Of a stretch of DNA of 53,236 bases, positions 25,048-36,000 are shown piece by piece. A program made the translations under genes and the position numbers. Location: the NCBI GenBank assembly GCA_947642455.1, contig CANRSN010000014.1, positions 1 through 53,236 of the forward strand, given 5' to 3'. The notes beneath the pieces are model-generated. The model was not told the origin of the DNA. It saw only the letters and a list, made by a program, of their open reading frames with translations, and made no database searches. Each line of letters starts with the position of its first letter. Positions within the stretch are counted from its first letter, which is position 1. The DNA comes from an uncultured Clostridiaceae bacterium. Its GTDB lineage: Bacteria > Bacillota > Clostridia > TANB77 > CAG-508.

Positions 25048-25608
25048 ATGAAAAATAAAAAGTTAATAATATTGTTAATAATAGTTTTAATACTTTTATT
25101 TTCAATACCAATAATCGTAGCAGGATTTCCAAACTTCATAATACCTGTAGAGAAAATTTTAACAGAAGAAGAAACAAGACAAAAAAGAGAGGAAGAAAGA
25201 GCTAATTGGTTAAATTCTGTTAGAAGTGAAGAAACACAAGTTACTACCTATACAGAAGATGAAAAAATAAGTATAGATGAGACATTATTAGAAAAGTCAA
25301 AAGTAATTGAAAAAGAAACAAAAGAAGAAAGAAATAAAATGGATGAAATAATAAAAAGATTTTATAAAGACGAATATGAGGAATTATTAAAACAATTTAC
25401 TGAAAATGCAAATAAAATGTATATAGATGAATTATATAATCAACCTTCAACAAAAAGGATCTTTGAATTAATTATAGATGTAATAGAAAATAAAAATATA
25501 ACAAATGAAGAAAAGACTATATTGAAAGAATTTTTAGATTTGCAATATTATGTTATAGAAGATAATACATTAAAATCAAAAATTGAAAATGTTTTAGAAA
25601 ATAAATAG
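25048..25608 (+). CDS. Membrane-anchored charged helical protein
   Basis: 186 aa. One N-terminal membrane helix (KLIILLIIVLILLFSIPIIVAGF), then a very charged, mostly helical extracellular part (KILTEEETRQKREEERANWL). The ribosome site GGAGG overlaps the end of the amidase gene; the two start 12 nt apart, so they form an operon. It may anchor or inhibit the wall enzyme (inference). A strong terminator follows. Confidence 0.65.
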   Translation: MKNKKLIILLIIVLILLFSIPIIVAGFPNFIIPVEKILTEEETRQKREEERANWLNSVRSEETQVTTYTEDEKISIDETLLEKSKVIEKETKEERNKMDEIIKRFYKDEYEELLKQFTENANKMYIDELYNQPSTKRIFELIIDVIENKNITNEEKTILKEFLDLQYYVIEDNTLKSKIENVLENK

Positions 25609-25623
25609 AATATATATTATGCA

Positions 25624-25655
25624 AAAATAGCAATTCGATGGAGAATTGCTATTTT
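25624..25655 (+). terminator. Terminator after the amidase/membrane-protein pair
   Basis: AAAATAGCAATTC (25624-25636) and GAATTGCTATTTT (25643-25655) form a perfect 13-bp stem with a 6-nt loop, A-run before and T-run after, so it can work in both directions. Confidence 0.9.
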
Positions 25656-25739
25656 ATATATCTAGTCACAATACTAATAAAGAAGATAAATTATTTTAAA
25701 ATGGTTAATAAAAGTAATTGGCAGTTTAAATTAGTAATG

Positions 25740-25970
25740 TTATTTATACCAAAAATACCATTGCTTAAACTGATAAATAGAAGATTCTATAACAGCTAAT
25801 AATACAAATATGACAACTTCATATGTAATATCACCATATAATAAAGACATGGTTCTTAATATTATTGTATTTTCTAATCCAAGTGAAGTTGTAATAAAGA
25901 ACGCAGTAAAAAAATTTATAATTGAAAATATTAGTATAAAAAATACTTTTTTTAATTTAAAGATTGACAA
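25740..25970 (-). CDS. Small two-span membrane protein
   Basis: 76 aa, with a TTG start at 25970 chosen because AGGAGG lies nine bases upstream on the minus strand; the open frame begins earlier without a ribosome site. Two hydrophobic helices (FFILIFSIINFFTAFFITTSL and YEVVIFVLLAVIESSIY) with a short polar loop. Function unknown. It diverges from the XRE regulator at 26216 across the repeat-rich control region. Confidence 0.55.
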   Translation of the reverse strand: MSIFKLKKVFFILIFSIINFFTAFFITTSLGLENTIILRTMSLLYGDITYEVVIFVLLAVIESSIYQFKQWYFWYK

Positions 25971-25996
25971 AATCAGATTCCTCCTTTCTATATGAT

Positions 25997-26170
25997 GTAG
26001 TTGATAACTAGATACTACAAACAAAATGTAAGATTATAAAACGGCAGTAGTAGTTAAACACTACACAAACATTAATGTTGATATTAACACACAAGTATAT
26101 ATTTTTCAATAGCAAATAGATGAAACTTGAAAAACAAAACAACATGTATATGTAGTTGATACATGGTGTA
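25997..26170. promoter_or_regulatory. Operator cluster (GTAGTT repeats)
   Basis: Three related elements: GTAGTTGATAACTAGATACTAC (25997-26018), GTAGTTAAACACTAC (26050-26064, perfect 5-bp arms) and GTAGTTGATACATGGTGTA (26152-26170). They lie in the 245-bp gap between a divergent membrane-protein gene and an XRE regulator, which presumably binds them. Confidence 0.55.
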
Positions 26171-26215
26171 TATTTATAAACAATTCAAATATAATATATC
26201 TAAAAGGAGGTAGAA

Positions 26216-26554
26216 ATGAAAGAGATTACAAACGAACAAATAAATAAAACATTTGGAATGATTTTCCAAGAGTATAGAGTAAAAAATAATCTAACTCAAG
26301 AAAAATTGTCAGATGAATTGTTAAAGTCTCCTAAAACTATCTCTCTAATCGAAACTGCACAAAATGGAACAAGTAAAAAGACAGATATAGATTTAATGAA
26401 TTTTTTAGGAATTACACCTAATATATTATATAAAGATTTTATAACTAATCCAGAAATAAAGGAAAAAATTAAAATTTCAGAAAAAATAAATGAACTTCCA
26501 AGTGATAAAATTGAAGCATTATACAAAATAATAGCAATATTAAAAGATTTATAA
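26216..26554 (+). CDS. XRE-family transcriptional regulator
   Basis: 112 aa. HTH: FGMIFQEYRVKNNLTQEKLSDELLKSPKTISLIETAQNGTSKKTDIDLMNFLG, followed by a short helical tail (KIEALYKIIAILK). AAAGGAGG upstream. Probably autoregulated through the GTAGTT-type sites upstream and controlling the divergent membrane-protein gene. Confidence 0.8.
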   Translation: MKEITNEQINKTFGMIFQEYRVKNNLTQEKLSDELLKSPKTISLIETAQNGTSKKTDIDLMNFLGITPNILYKDFITNPEIKEKIKISEKINELPSDKIEALYKIIAILKDL

Positions 26555-26701
26555 TAAAAAATATAAAAAATAGTTTATTTTCAATTTATTATATAATAGA
26601 CTATTTTTATTTTTTTATGTTTGGTAAGTTTTGTTCTTATTGATTTTATGATATATTATATGTGAATTTTATGATAGTAATAGAAAGTGGAGGTAATATT
26701 A

Positions 26702-27088
26702 TTGAAAATATATAATATAGTTTTTTGTGTAAAAGGTGAGAAGATAGAAAATACATGCACAGAATTAACACTACATAATGCTTTACAAAAATTTATAGAT
26801 ATAGATGGTGAAGATATACATATAATAAAAAAGAATAAAATTGAAAGAGAAGAAAATATAAAAACAACAGAAGATATAGAAAAGATGAAGTATTATAGGA
26901 GTCAATATAATAAATATTACAAAAAATACAGAGATAAAAAAATAGGTATTAGACAATACAAAAAAGCAAAAAAAGTCTTAAAGGAACTAATAAGGAAGTG
27001 TGAAACAAAGGAAGAATTTAAAAATAGATTCATAGAGTATCAAAATAACGAAAAGAATAATAAATACAAAAAGAAGAAAATAAATTAA
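26702..27088 (+). CDS. Basic hypothetical protein
   Basis: 128 aa from TTG at 26702 (GGAGG eight bases upstream; an in-frame GTG at 26687 overlaps the ribosome site). N-terminal beta segment (IYNIVFCVKGEKIENTCTEL), then a strongly basic helical C-terminus rich in Lys and Tyr. No family recognised. Confidence 0.5.
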   Translation: MKIYNIVFCVKGEKIENTCTELTLHNALQKFIDIDGEDIHIIKKNKIEREENIKTTEDIEKMKYYRSQYNKYYKKYRDKKIGIRQYKKAKKVLKELIRKCETKEEFKNRFIEYQNNEKNNKYKKKKIN

Positions 27089-27095
27089 GTATAAA

Positions 27096-27123
27096 AGCAG
27101 GTATATTTAATATTGTACCTGCT
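27096..27123. terminator. Bidirectional terminator between convergent operons
   Basis: AGCAGGTA (27096-27103) and TACCTGCT (27116-27123) form an 8-bp stem between the end of the plus cargo gene and the end of the minus transfer operon. Confidence 0.6.
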
Positions 27124-27201
27124 AATATTTAGTAAATAATATAAATATGAATTCATTAATCATTATAAAAATACCATAAAAGTGTAATAAAATCAAGTAT
27201 T

Positions 27202-27678
27202 TTATTCAGTATTTATAACTTCAAGTTCTGGATAAGTAGTATATATAAAAGGTGTTTCACAGTTTATATTCATCAATTCACTTTCATCTGGAAAAGCAAA
27301 GATTAATCTGTCAGCTTTAGGAAATGATTGAGATGAATTTATAAGTTTAACAATACCTTTTTCATTTTCTTCATCTGCAACAATTATATGATATAACAAA
27401 TTGTCCTTACTTAAAAAAGTTATAAAGATTGGTTCATAACCTTGGTAAAACTTCACAAATCTACCTTTATACTTAATTAAAATATCTAATGCAATAAGCA
27501 TTTTTTCATTAATTTTTTTAGTATTATGAACAAAAATCTCTCCTTTTTTACTTACTATATTTCCAGATAATATATTCTTAAAATTATCATCTTCTGCATT
27601 ATATAGTTTTTGTAGTTGATCCAGTCTAGCACAACCGAAATCTTGTAAAAAATTAATTACTTTTAGTTTATCTACCAT
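27202..27678 (-). CDS. DUF5697-like ICE protein
   Basis: 158 aa from the ATG at 27678 (AAGGAGG seven bases upstream). Winged-helix-like N-terminus (DKLKVINFLQDFGCARLDQLQKLYN), then a nuclease-like alpha/beta part (MLIALDILIKYKG...YEPIFITFLSK...LIFAFPDESEL). The layout resembles DUF5697 proteins common in Firmicute ICE transfer operons. Last gene of the long minus operon. Confidence 0.6.
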   Translation of the reverse strand: MVDKLKVINFLQDFGCARLDQLQKLYNAEDDNFKNILSGNIVSKKGEIFVHNTKKINEKMLIALDILIKYKGRFVKFYQGYEPIFITFLSKDNLLYHIIVADEENEKGIVKLINSSQSFPKADRLIFAFPDESELMNINCETPFIYTTYPELEVINTE

Positions 27679-27723
27679 ATAGCACCTCCTTAAAAACAAA
27701 AAAATAAGTCTCTAAAGGACTTT

Positions 27724-28518
27724 CTAAATAATTCTCATTAAATATCCATAAATCATTTTTTTATGTTCTTTAATTTCTGTAATTCTTACTAAAACATTGT
27801 CTAAATAATGTGGAAAGTTATTAAATCGTGCAGGAACTCTCACTAAACAGGTAATATTACTTACTTCTAACTGAACTATAATTCCACTATTACTTTTAGG
27901 AAAAGCAATTACTTTGCCAGTATATTCTCCATTTTCAGTTATATACTTTCGGATATTCTTATATGGGTTTTCAGTAAATTCTTTAGAACTTAATTCAAAA
28001 ATATTATTTTTAATATCAATATTCTTAATTCTCACTTTTAAATATTCCCCTGTAGAATATAAATCCTTGCAGTTCAAGATATAAGTATGTTGCAGATTAT
28101 CAGCTTTTATAATGACTTCTTTTCCATATAGTTCTACAATAATATGTTTAACACCAACAGACAATATTCTTACTCTTACAGTATCATTAACCTTTAGCTT
28201 TGGTAATTCTATTATTGCTCTTAATTCCATAGCATCTTTTCTACTTGCTATTGCTATATTAGAATTGACATCAATTTCTATGATAATAAAGTCTATTTCA
28301 GCTCCTAACATTCCTCGGATTATTGATTTATTTATTTTTGATATTCCAAGATGTGTGCTAGGTATAAGTATTTTTATACCTTCATACCAGATTATTGCAC
28401 AAGGTATATTTTCATTTTTATATTTATAGTATTCATCTTCTATTCCTGATATTTTACTTGTTAATATTCTGTTTTCTTCTTTACTTCTCATTAGTTCTTT
28501 TATTGCTAGTTCATTCAC
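27724..28518 (-). CDS. S1-domain RNA-binding protein of the transfer operon
   Basis: 264 aa, GTG start with AGGAGGTGA seven bases upstream. Two or three S1/OB-like segments: KVNDTVRVRILSVGVKHIIVEL, TGEYLKVRIKNIDIKNNIFELS and NGEYTGKVIAFPKSNSGIIVQLE. S1-type proteins are standard in Tn1549- and CTn-type ICE operons. It probably binds RNA, function unknown. No in-frame CGG. Confidence 0.75.
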   Translation of the reverse strand: MNELAIKELMRSKEENRILTSKISGIEDEYYKYKNENIPCAIIWYEGIKILIPSTHLGISKINKSIIRGMLGAEIDFIIIEIDVNSNIAIASRKDAMELRAIIELPKLKVNDTVRVRILSVGVKHIIVELYGKEVIIKADNLQHTYILNCKDLYSTGEYLKVRIKNIDIKNNIFELSSKEFTENPYKNIRKYITENGEYTGKVIAFPKSNSGIIVQLEVSNITCLVRVPARFNNFPHYLDNVLVRITEIKEHKKMIYGYLMRII

Positions 28519-28644
28519 ATTTTCACCTCCTACAAAAAAGCACCTACCATTTAAGGTAAATGCTTTTCTTTATATTTTTCAAAGTTAATAAATTCTATTA
28601 TTTCAAAAGTTTTATTATAGTATACTAATCAGGGTTCATTTCAT

Positions 28645-29169
28645 CTACCATTCTTTAAGAGTATTATTTTTTGGAGCCCAACTTGGATCTGCCACATAAA
28701 TTTGATAACCAATAATATGAGAATGAGTAGTATCTTGCAAACCTCCTACTCCTAAATGTCCTCCAGGAGTTTCATAATAATATGTATTTGTATTATATCC
28801 ACTTATTCTTTTTAATGAATGAATATGAAAAATTGTTCCTTTTGGTAAAAAATCTGCAAGCCAAAATGCAAATTCTTTTGTTCCTTCTATATTTAATGGA
28901 GCAAGGTTATAATCATCGAATTTATATTCTTTTCTTTTTGTTTTAACCTTATCTGTGAAAACTTTTATACCAATTTGATGTTCAATTATTGAATCACTTA
29001 ACAATTCCATATCACCATAGTAATCGGTCCACAAAAAATCATTTACGATTTTATTAGCAGATTCAACATTATCAAAACGCTTATGTATCTGTATCCATTC
29101 TTCTTCTGTTGGAAAATTTATTTTAGAAGTTTTATTATTTTTTTTAGAATTCCTTTTATTAAAAAACAT
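28645..29169 (-). CDS. Hypothetical protein of the transfer operon
   Basis: 174 aa from the ATG at 29169 (AAAGGA eight bases upstream). No signal peptide. N-terminus basic (NKRNSKKNNKTSK), then an alpha/beta domain (FAFWLADFLPKGTIFHIHSL, HLGVGGLQDTTHSHIIGYQIY). Not recognised; the compact single domain could be a cargo or immunity-like protein. It lies between the coupling protein and the S1 protein. Confidence 0.55.
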   Translation of the reverse strand: MFFNKRNSKKNNKTSKINFPTEEEWIQIHKRFDNVESANKIVNDFLWTDYYGDMELLSDSIIEHQIGIKVFTDKVKTKRKEYKFDDYNLAPLNIEGTKEFAFWLADFLPKGTIFHIHSLKRISGYNTNTYYYETPGGHLGVGGLQDTTHSHIIGYQIYVADPSWAPKNNTLKEW

Positions 29170-29224
29170 ATCAATAATTCCTTTCATATAAATGCTATTT
29201 TATGTTTTTGATTATAGCATACTA

Positions 29225-30964
29225 TTAAAAATTATGCCACCCTAATTTTTCCTTTTTCTTTTCAGGTTCTGGAGATGTAACTTTTTTTACAATAGTTTGT
29301 GTATTAATGTTTTTTACCCATCTAGGGTTATACTCACTAATAGGGTTATCTTTCAGTTTTTCAAAAAGAGGGTGTTGTTTGTAGATTATTTTATCTAAAA
29401 GCAATGGTTGATTTCCACGAAGGTTTACCAATAGTTTCATTGATGGTAGCCTTAATATTTCATCTGGATTTAATAAGTTCCTTTTTAAAGTTGATATATT
29501 TTTTTGTCCATATTCTTCAATATCTCCTTCTATGGAATTTGACTTTTTTATAGAGGTACTTTCTACAGTTGAAATGCCTATAAGAGAGCAAAAATACTTT
29601 GCAGTTAAATCGTCTGTAATTCCCATACCAATTCTTGTATCGCAATTCCCTATAATTTCTTCCCATATATCATTAGGATAACGATTCTTAAATTGACCAA
29701 CATTTTGCAAAATAGGTATTAAAGCAATTCCACGACTTCTAACTGTACTAATCTTTTTATTAAAATCGGGTATTTGTCCGAATATTTGCGAATTCGTCTA
29801 AAAAGCAAAATACTTCATTTTCACATTTCCCATCAGGTCTTGAATCAGCATACCTTACTAATTTTATAAATAAGAAAGTATAAAATAAAGATGCAATGAA
29901 ATCAAATGAAGAATCCATATCACTTGTTATTATATAGTAAATACAAGACTTTTTACCAAGTAAAGTTAAATCTATATCAGATTCAGAAGTTAATCGTTGT
30001 AAATCTTCATTTTGAAACATTTGTAGTCTTGTACCCAACCCAGTTATTACAGATGCCTTTATTGTGTCACTTCCACTTGCAAATATATTGTATGACATAC
30101 GAGCAGGACTTTCCAATGGTAATCTTTTAAAGATTCTGTCTATTTCTGCAATATCTCCATTTGCTATGTATTTATATACATTTGTTAGAGTATTCTTGTC
30201 TGATAAATTTTGCAAAAAGTAAAATTCAAAAGCTTTCAGTAGATTTTCTTCAGCACGTGGCCAGAATGTATCTCCACTATTATCATGTTTTTGTGTATTT
30301 GAAATAATAACATCAGCACTTGTTTGAACATCAGTTATATTTTCATTTTCTCCTAAAGGATTCCACCTATCAGAATGTCGCATATCTTTTAAATTTAATA
30401 CTTTTACAGTATAACCAATACTTTTAAAGTATTCAGATGTTATTCTATAAATTTCACCGTTTTGGATCAGTAACGATAATAGATTTTTTATATTTTGAAA
30501 GCTCCAATAAATTTGTTAGTAAAAAGCCTATTGTTTTCATACTTCCGAGAACTACCAAATACACAAATATTTTTATTAAAATAGCTCTTAAAGGGCAATT
30601 TTACTACATTATCATTGTATTTTCCAAGAATTATGCCAGGAGTATCATTAAATCCTAAAACTTGTTTCATACTCTCATAAGACATCCAATTTGCTGTTCC
30701 ATGAGTGCCATCATCAGATTTGAAATTAATGCCACTATTTTGCTTTTCTTTTTTAAAAACAACAAGTAATACATCTAGTATTATTAAAATTGAAATAAGG
30801 GCAATTATGGAGCAAATAACAATATATAAATTACTATCAAAAACAATATTAACATTAAAACATAAATTTAATATATTAAAATAGTTTTGTATATTAACAT
30901 CTATAATGATATTTAAAATAAGACAAAAAAATAAAAATATGTATAACCATATTTTCTTAATCAT
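29225..30964 (-). CDS. virD4: VirD4/TraG-type coupling ATPase, with three +1 CGG frameshift sites
   Basis: 578 aa when three shifts are read. Two N-terminal membrane helices (residues ~5-27 and 45-70), Walker A G-S-S-G-S-M-K-T (137-144), conserved T-D-P-K-G (G169), Walker B FCFLDEFANIGQIPDF (~386-400). The frame breaks at CGG triplets with C at 30547, 30459 and 29780. Skipping that C gives GGA, GGT and GGA, restoring G140 of the Walker A, G169 and G395. All three are family-conserved glycines, so the gene is intact if CGG triggers +1 movement. It would feed DNA to the T4SS. Start overlaps the previous gene by 8 nt. Confidence 0.92.
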
Positions 30965-31872
30965 ATATATTTCGCTCCTTATTAATATATTTTTTCAAAT
31001 TAACTATATTGTAATTAGCATCAGGAAGTTCCACTTTTATAAGTTCTTTTAATTCAATACTACAAACTATATCAGCACTTTTATTTATATTTTCTCTTAA
31101 AAAGTTCTTTATTCTAGTAATTTTTTCTGTATCAAAATAATAAAATACAGAAATATATTTGTTTTTGTGGTCAGTGTAATCACAAAAATTATATTCAGAT
31201 AAAGATATATTTTTATGATAATATGTATCTTTTAGTATCTCACTCCAATTTATACTATTCATATATTTCAACTTTTCTCTATTAAATATACTATCTTCTA
31301 GTATTAGAACATGATTAAGACCAAATGAAAAATTATTTATATTAATTCTTTTTATATCATCTACAAATACAATAATATTTTTATATTTCTTTTCTTTTTG
31401 AATATCATAAATGACAGATGTTAAATATTTGTGAGGATGTTCTTTAGATATATAATAGGTCAAATAGGAGATACCGTTAATATCTAAAACTCCGAATAAA
31501 TCTTCTAGCAGTTATAGTAAACATTTCTTTATCTTTCATGGAGAAAGATGGTGTAAATTGTACAGTATTGCAATTATGATAAAAAGCACCTAAATTACTA
31601 ATAGTTAAAAGTCGTGATACATATTTCTTATTTCTATTTCTTGGAGTATATTCATAGTTAAAAAGTTTAGCGTATTCAATACCTAATTCGTCTAAAATCA
31701 AATTCAACTTAACTTTTTTAAGAAATCTTTTAGAAATTAAACTACTAACTCTATTTCTATAATATTTCTTGGAAGAAAAGAAATAATGAGTATCAGCAAC
31801 ATTCAAATATTGAAATCTAGCAATGAATTTTATTAAAGATATTTCCTCATCACTATTCGGAAAATAGTTCAA
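30957..31872 (-). CDS. Replication-relaxation family protein with one +1 CGG site
   Basis: 304 aa when one shift is read (TTG start with GGAGGTGA seven bases upstream). Winged-helix N-terminus: LIKFIARFQYLNVADTHYFF then NRVSSLISKRFLKKVK. The break is at CGG with C at 31494; reading GGA gives FIGVLDINGISYLTYYISKE and the frame runs on to 30957. The two pieces fit the PF13814 replication-relaxation family in length and order. Directly upstream of virD4 and the best relaxase candidate here, as no VirD2- or Rep_trans-type relaxase is present. No classic His cluster was seen. Confidence 0.75.
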
Positions 31873-31899
31873 AATAAATCACCTCCCAATTAAACAATA

Positions 31900-32063
31900 A
31901 ATTGTTCATTGGTAGGATATTCGATAGCTCACGCAATCGTCTACCTACCTCCACTCATTAAAATAGGGAATAGAAGTCTTTAACATATTGATACTACTGA
32001 ATTTGCTAAAAACTTCACCTATGGCATTTTAGTAAAAATTTTTTTAAATAAAATTCCATACTT
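31900..32063. other. Intergenic stretch with inverted repeat, possible oriT
   Basis: This 190-nt gap has GGTAGGATATTCGATAG (31911-31927 region) facing CGTCTACCTACC (31940-31951), an imperfect inverted repeat, plus AACAATAAATTGTT (31893-31906). It lies directly upstream of the replication-relaxation gene. An oriT is expected somewhere in this ICE and this is the most structured gap near the putative relaxase. The call is speculative. Confidence 0.3.
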
Positions 32064-32651
32064 TTATGTAATGTACTTTTCTAAAAAGTTATTAATATTT
32101 TTACTATCAAATATATAAACTTCTGTGTGAGGAATTTCAGAATATTCACCTTTTACACAGTAACTCATTTTAGTCATATTATCATCTTTTATAACATTAG
32201 ATAAAATTAATGAATCTGCAATGGGCTTAATATATTTATTATCTACATCCCAACCTAGTATTTTATCAAATAACTTAATGTATATAAAAACTTCATCATT
32301 AAATAACCCAGAAAAAGGCTTTGTAATCTCTGCAAGATTAAATAATATTCGTTTATGGGTATGTGTCTTTATATTTTTATAAGATGGCATAATTTCTGGA
32401 ATATAAATTTTTAAAACATCATTATTAAATTCTATTTTGTAATCTGTATCAATAGTTTTAATCTTTTCATATTCAAATTGTACATTATTGTTATATGCTT
32501 TAATTTCTGATAGTAATAAATATCTTGTCTTTTCAAGTATATGTAAAAAATTTTCTAGTTGTAAATCAGTTAAATTGTTGTTAGTAGCAATTACATTTAT
32601 ATTGTTACTTAAATCTAATAAATCTTTTCTTAAATTTTGATTTATAATCAT
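32064..32651 (-). CDS. DUF6100-like / RusA-like protein
   Basis: 195 aa from the ATG at 32651 (AAAGGAC upstream). The N-terminal helical half precedes VLKIYIPEIMPSYKN, then WDVDNKYIKPIADSLILSN with two acidic residues in the D-x-D-N-x-x-x-K-x-x-x-D/N arrangement of RusA-type resolvases, and EVYIFD. DUF6100 proteins in Firmicute ICEs have this plan. Nuclease activity is not established. Confidence 0.6.
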   Translation of the reverse strand: MIINQNLRKDLLDLSNNINVIATNNNLTDLQLENFLHILEKTRYLLLSEIKAYNNNVQFEYEKIKTIDTDYKIEFNNDVLKIYIPEIMPSYKNIKTHTHKRILFNLAEITKPFSGLFNDEVFIYIKLFDKILGWDVDNKYIKPIADSLILSNVIKDDNMTKMSYCVKGEYSEIPHTEVYIFDSKNINNFLEKYIT

Positions 32652-32705
32652 AAAAAAAGTCCTTTCTTTAAAATATTTGAAGGGCATACTTAAAAGAAAA
32701 TACTT

Positions 32706-32990
32706 TTATTGTTCTTCATTTGCTAGAAAATCATCATAAGTACTAAAAATGGCATTTGTTAAATCATCATGAATATCTCTACTAATTGGATGACAAATAT
32801 CTCTATAAGATTTCATTTCTCCCGTATTTCTTAATAATCTTGCAGGCATTGAAATAAATCTACCTCTCTTTTCAGTTTCTAGCAAAGTAATTCCTCTTAT
32901 AATAAATTTTTGGTCAAAAATGACATTAGCATAACCTAAAACAGGTCCTTGCTTTCTAGTTTTAAATATTTTAATATCTGTAATTTCCAT
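32706..32990 (-). CDS. spoVG: SpoVG-family protein
   Basis: 94 aa, the usual SpoVG size. MEITDIKIFKTRKQGPVLGYANVIFDQKFIIRGITLLE, then GRFISMPARLLRNTGE and the helix DLTNAIFSTYDDF. SpoVG is a site-specific DNA/RNA-binding regulator linked to sporulation and envelope genes, and homologues are common in ICEs. With the Spo0A-like protein this ICE carries two sporulation-type regulators. AGGAGG upstream. Confidence 0.9.
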   Translation of the reverse strand: MEITDIKIFKTRKQGPVLGYANVIFDQKFIIRGITLLETEKRGRFISMPARLLRNTGEMKSYRDICHPISRDIHDDLTNAIFSTYDDFLANEEQ

Positions 32991-33053
32991 AAAAAAAAAA
33001 TCCTCCTATAAATTTATTTTGAAGGGCAATTTATAAGGGAGTATCTATCAAAA

Positions 33054-36000
33054 TTATTTTCCTGTTCGTGGTAAAACAGGTTCAGGTTTCTCTGGAATAT
33101 GTACAATAGTAGTCCACTTGCTATGAGCTTCAGTTTCTATTCCATAGTAATTACCTACAGTTTTTGTATAGTTAGTAAAAGTAGAGTTATTTTCTACAGT
33201 TTCTAAAGTCCTACATTCCATAGTAGGAGATGTGCTTTCTCTAAATCCTATATCTACTTTTCCAAAATCAAAACAAGTTTCTGTAATATACTCATCTTCA
33301 GAAAATTCTAATGTTGTAAAGTCTAATAAGTAATTTTCTTGAGTACTTAAATTTCCTTTAAATACAATATAATCTTCTGATTTATTAGTTTTGTAATATA
33401 CATTATAAGTTAAATCTTGATTCCAAATACCAGTATTTATATTTTCTAAACGAACTGCATCAGTTGGAATATAATCATACCACTTAAATTTGTCTAAATA
33501 AGTATTAGACTCATTGGCTATATTAGAAAATGTATAATGTACGATTTCATCTGGTCTTGTTTCAATATCTCCTTCTTTATCAACTGTTACTTTGGTATCT
33601 GTTGGTTCATTTTTAATAGTTACAGGTACTATCTCATTATGATTAACTATTTCAAATTTAAAAGTATCTGTATTTAATAAATAATAAACAGAACCTGAAT
33701 TTGTTTCTTTTATGTAGTAAGTACCTTTTTTTAGTAATTTACTTGTTGCTTTTCCATTTTCATCTGTTTTTAAAGTGTCTACTAATTCATCATTTTCATT
33801 AAATACTTCAAAAACAGCATCTTTTAGTTTTATATCTTTATTTTTAGCATCTATTTTTGTTATTTCTAAAGTTCCCTTAATTAATTCATTTTCAAATGTA
33901 ATATCTTTTATTTTATCTTCTTCTAAAACGATACTTTTTACTTCATCATTAAGAACATAAGTATCTAAAGTTTCTTTCTCCCTAATATAATATTGTTCAT
34001 CTATACAAGGTAAATCAGAAGAAATAACCTCACCATTTTTATCTGTTGTTAATTCTTCTATTACATTCTTTTTAGAATCTAATACTTCAAAAACAACTCC
34101 TTCTAATTTTATCTCATTATTGTCTTTATCAACTTTAATAATTTTAATTTTACCTTTCTTTTTCTCATTAGTAATAGTTATATTTTTAGTTATATCATAT
34201 TCTACATCTGTTATAACTCCATCAGTATTTAACTTATACTTTTTGTCAGTTTTAGTTTCTTTAATAGTATAGTTAGAAGTTACTTTTAAATTTTTTGTAG
34301 TTGCAATACCTTTTTCATTAGTTGTAATTGTATCTACAACTTCATTTGTTTTATTATCAATAACTTCAAAGGTAACTTTTGGAATTACTATTTTGTTATT
34401 GTCTTTATCAACCTTAATAACTCTCACTTTTCCAGTCTTAACTTTGTTAGTAATAGTTATATCCTTTATCTGATTAGCTTCAAGAGCTACTTCTGTTATT
34501 TTATCTGAAAGTACATAATTTTCATTTGTTTCAATCTCTTTTAAATATAGTTTTTCAAAATCTCTTACAGAGTATTTAGAAGTATAAGCTTCTCCGTTTT
34601 CATTTGTTTTTATAGTTTCTAAACATTTTTCGTTTTCATCAAGTACTTGGAAAGTAACATTTGGTATTCTTATTTCGTTGTCATCTTCATCTACTTTAAT
34701 AACTTTAATTTGTCCTTTCTTTAGTTCATTTTCAATAGTTTCATTTATTGTAGTATCCCATTTGATTTCTATTTCTGTATCTTCTGAAAGGTTATACCAT
34801 TTGTTTGTAGACTTTTCAATTAATTTGTAATCTCCAATTCTTAAATTATCTATATGTATTTCTCCGTTTACATCTGTAAAGTATGTTCCAATAACTTTTT
34901 TAAATTCTTCACTATATAAATCAAATTCAACATTTCCTAGAACTATTTTATTATTATCTTTATCAACTTTATAGACTTTTACATTTCCTTTTTTGTGGGT
35001 ATTTTCAATAGTTTCTTCTGTAACAGTGTCTTTCTTTATAGTTACATGTTTATTTTGTGCATTTAAAATGTAATTGTCTCCAGTTGCAACTTCTCTAATT
35101 GTATATTCTCCAATAGGTAAACGACTTGTTGTAGCTTCTCCATTTGAGCTAGTTTTTATTGTTTCTACAACTTCACCTTTTGAATTTACTATTTGAAATT
35201 CTACATTTGCAATTCTAATTTCGTGAAATTCTGAATCAACTTTAATAACTTTAATTTGTCCTTTCAATTTTTCGTTTTCAATATTTCTTGTAGTTGTTTC
35301 ATTGTGATTTATTATCACTGTAATATCTTCTTTTAGAGGATAGTATATTGCATTTTCTTTTGTTTCTCTTAAGTAATATGTTCCAATTTTTAGTCCTTCT
35401 ATATGTATTTCTCCGTTTTTATCTGTTACATACGTTCCAATTTCTCTTTTCTGTTCATTTAAAAGTTTAAATTCTACTCCAGGTACTCTTATTTCATGAT
35501 TATCTTTATCAATTTTTATTACTTTAAGATTTCCTCTTTTTAAGTAGTTTGTAGCATCCAAATTAGCTGTAGAATTATACTCTAAACGAATATATTTGTC
35601 TGTTGTATCTAATATGTATTTTGATGGAACATCAACCTCTTTAACAATGACATTTCCTTGTCTTAATCTACTAACAGATATAACTCCGTTTCCATCAGTT
35701 GTATAGTTTCCTATATTTGTTCCATCTTCATATCTTAAGTTGAAGGTAGCTCCTACAACAGGAATCTGTTCATCATCTTTTTTTATTATTCTTAAAGTAG
35801 ATTTATGAGAATCTACATTTAATGTTGCTCTTGCTGATGTTACTTCACTTGGGTCAGTAAAAACATAATTTTGAGTTTCATCATTTCCAGAATTTCCATA
35901 GAAAATTGGAAATGATTTTACTTTAGCATTTGTTATATTTATATATCCTGTAAAATCATTTACTATTTGTGCTGTAGGTATAGCAATTTTAACAATTGAA

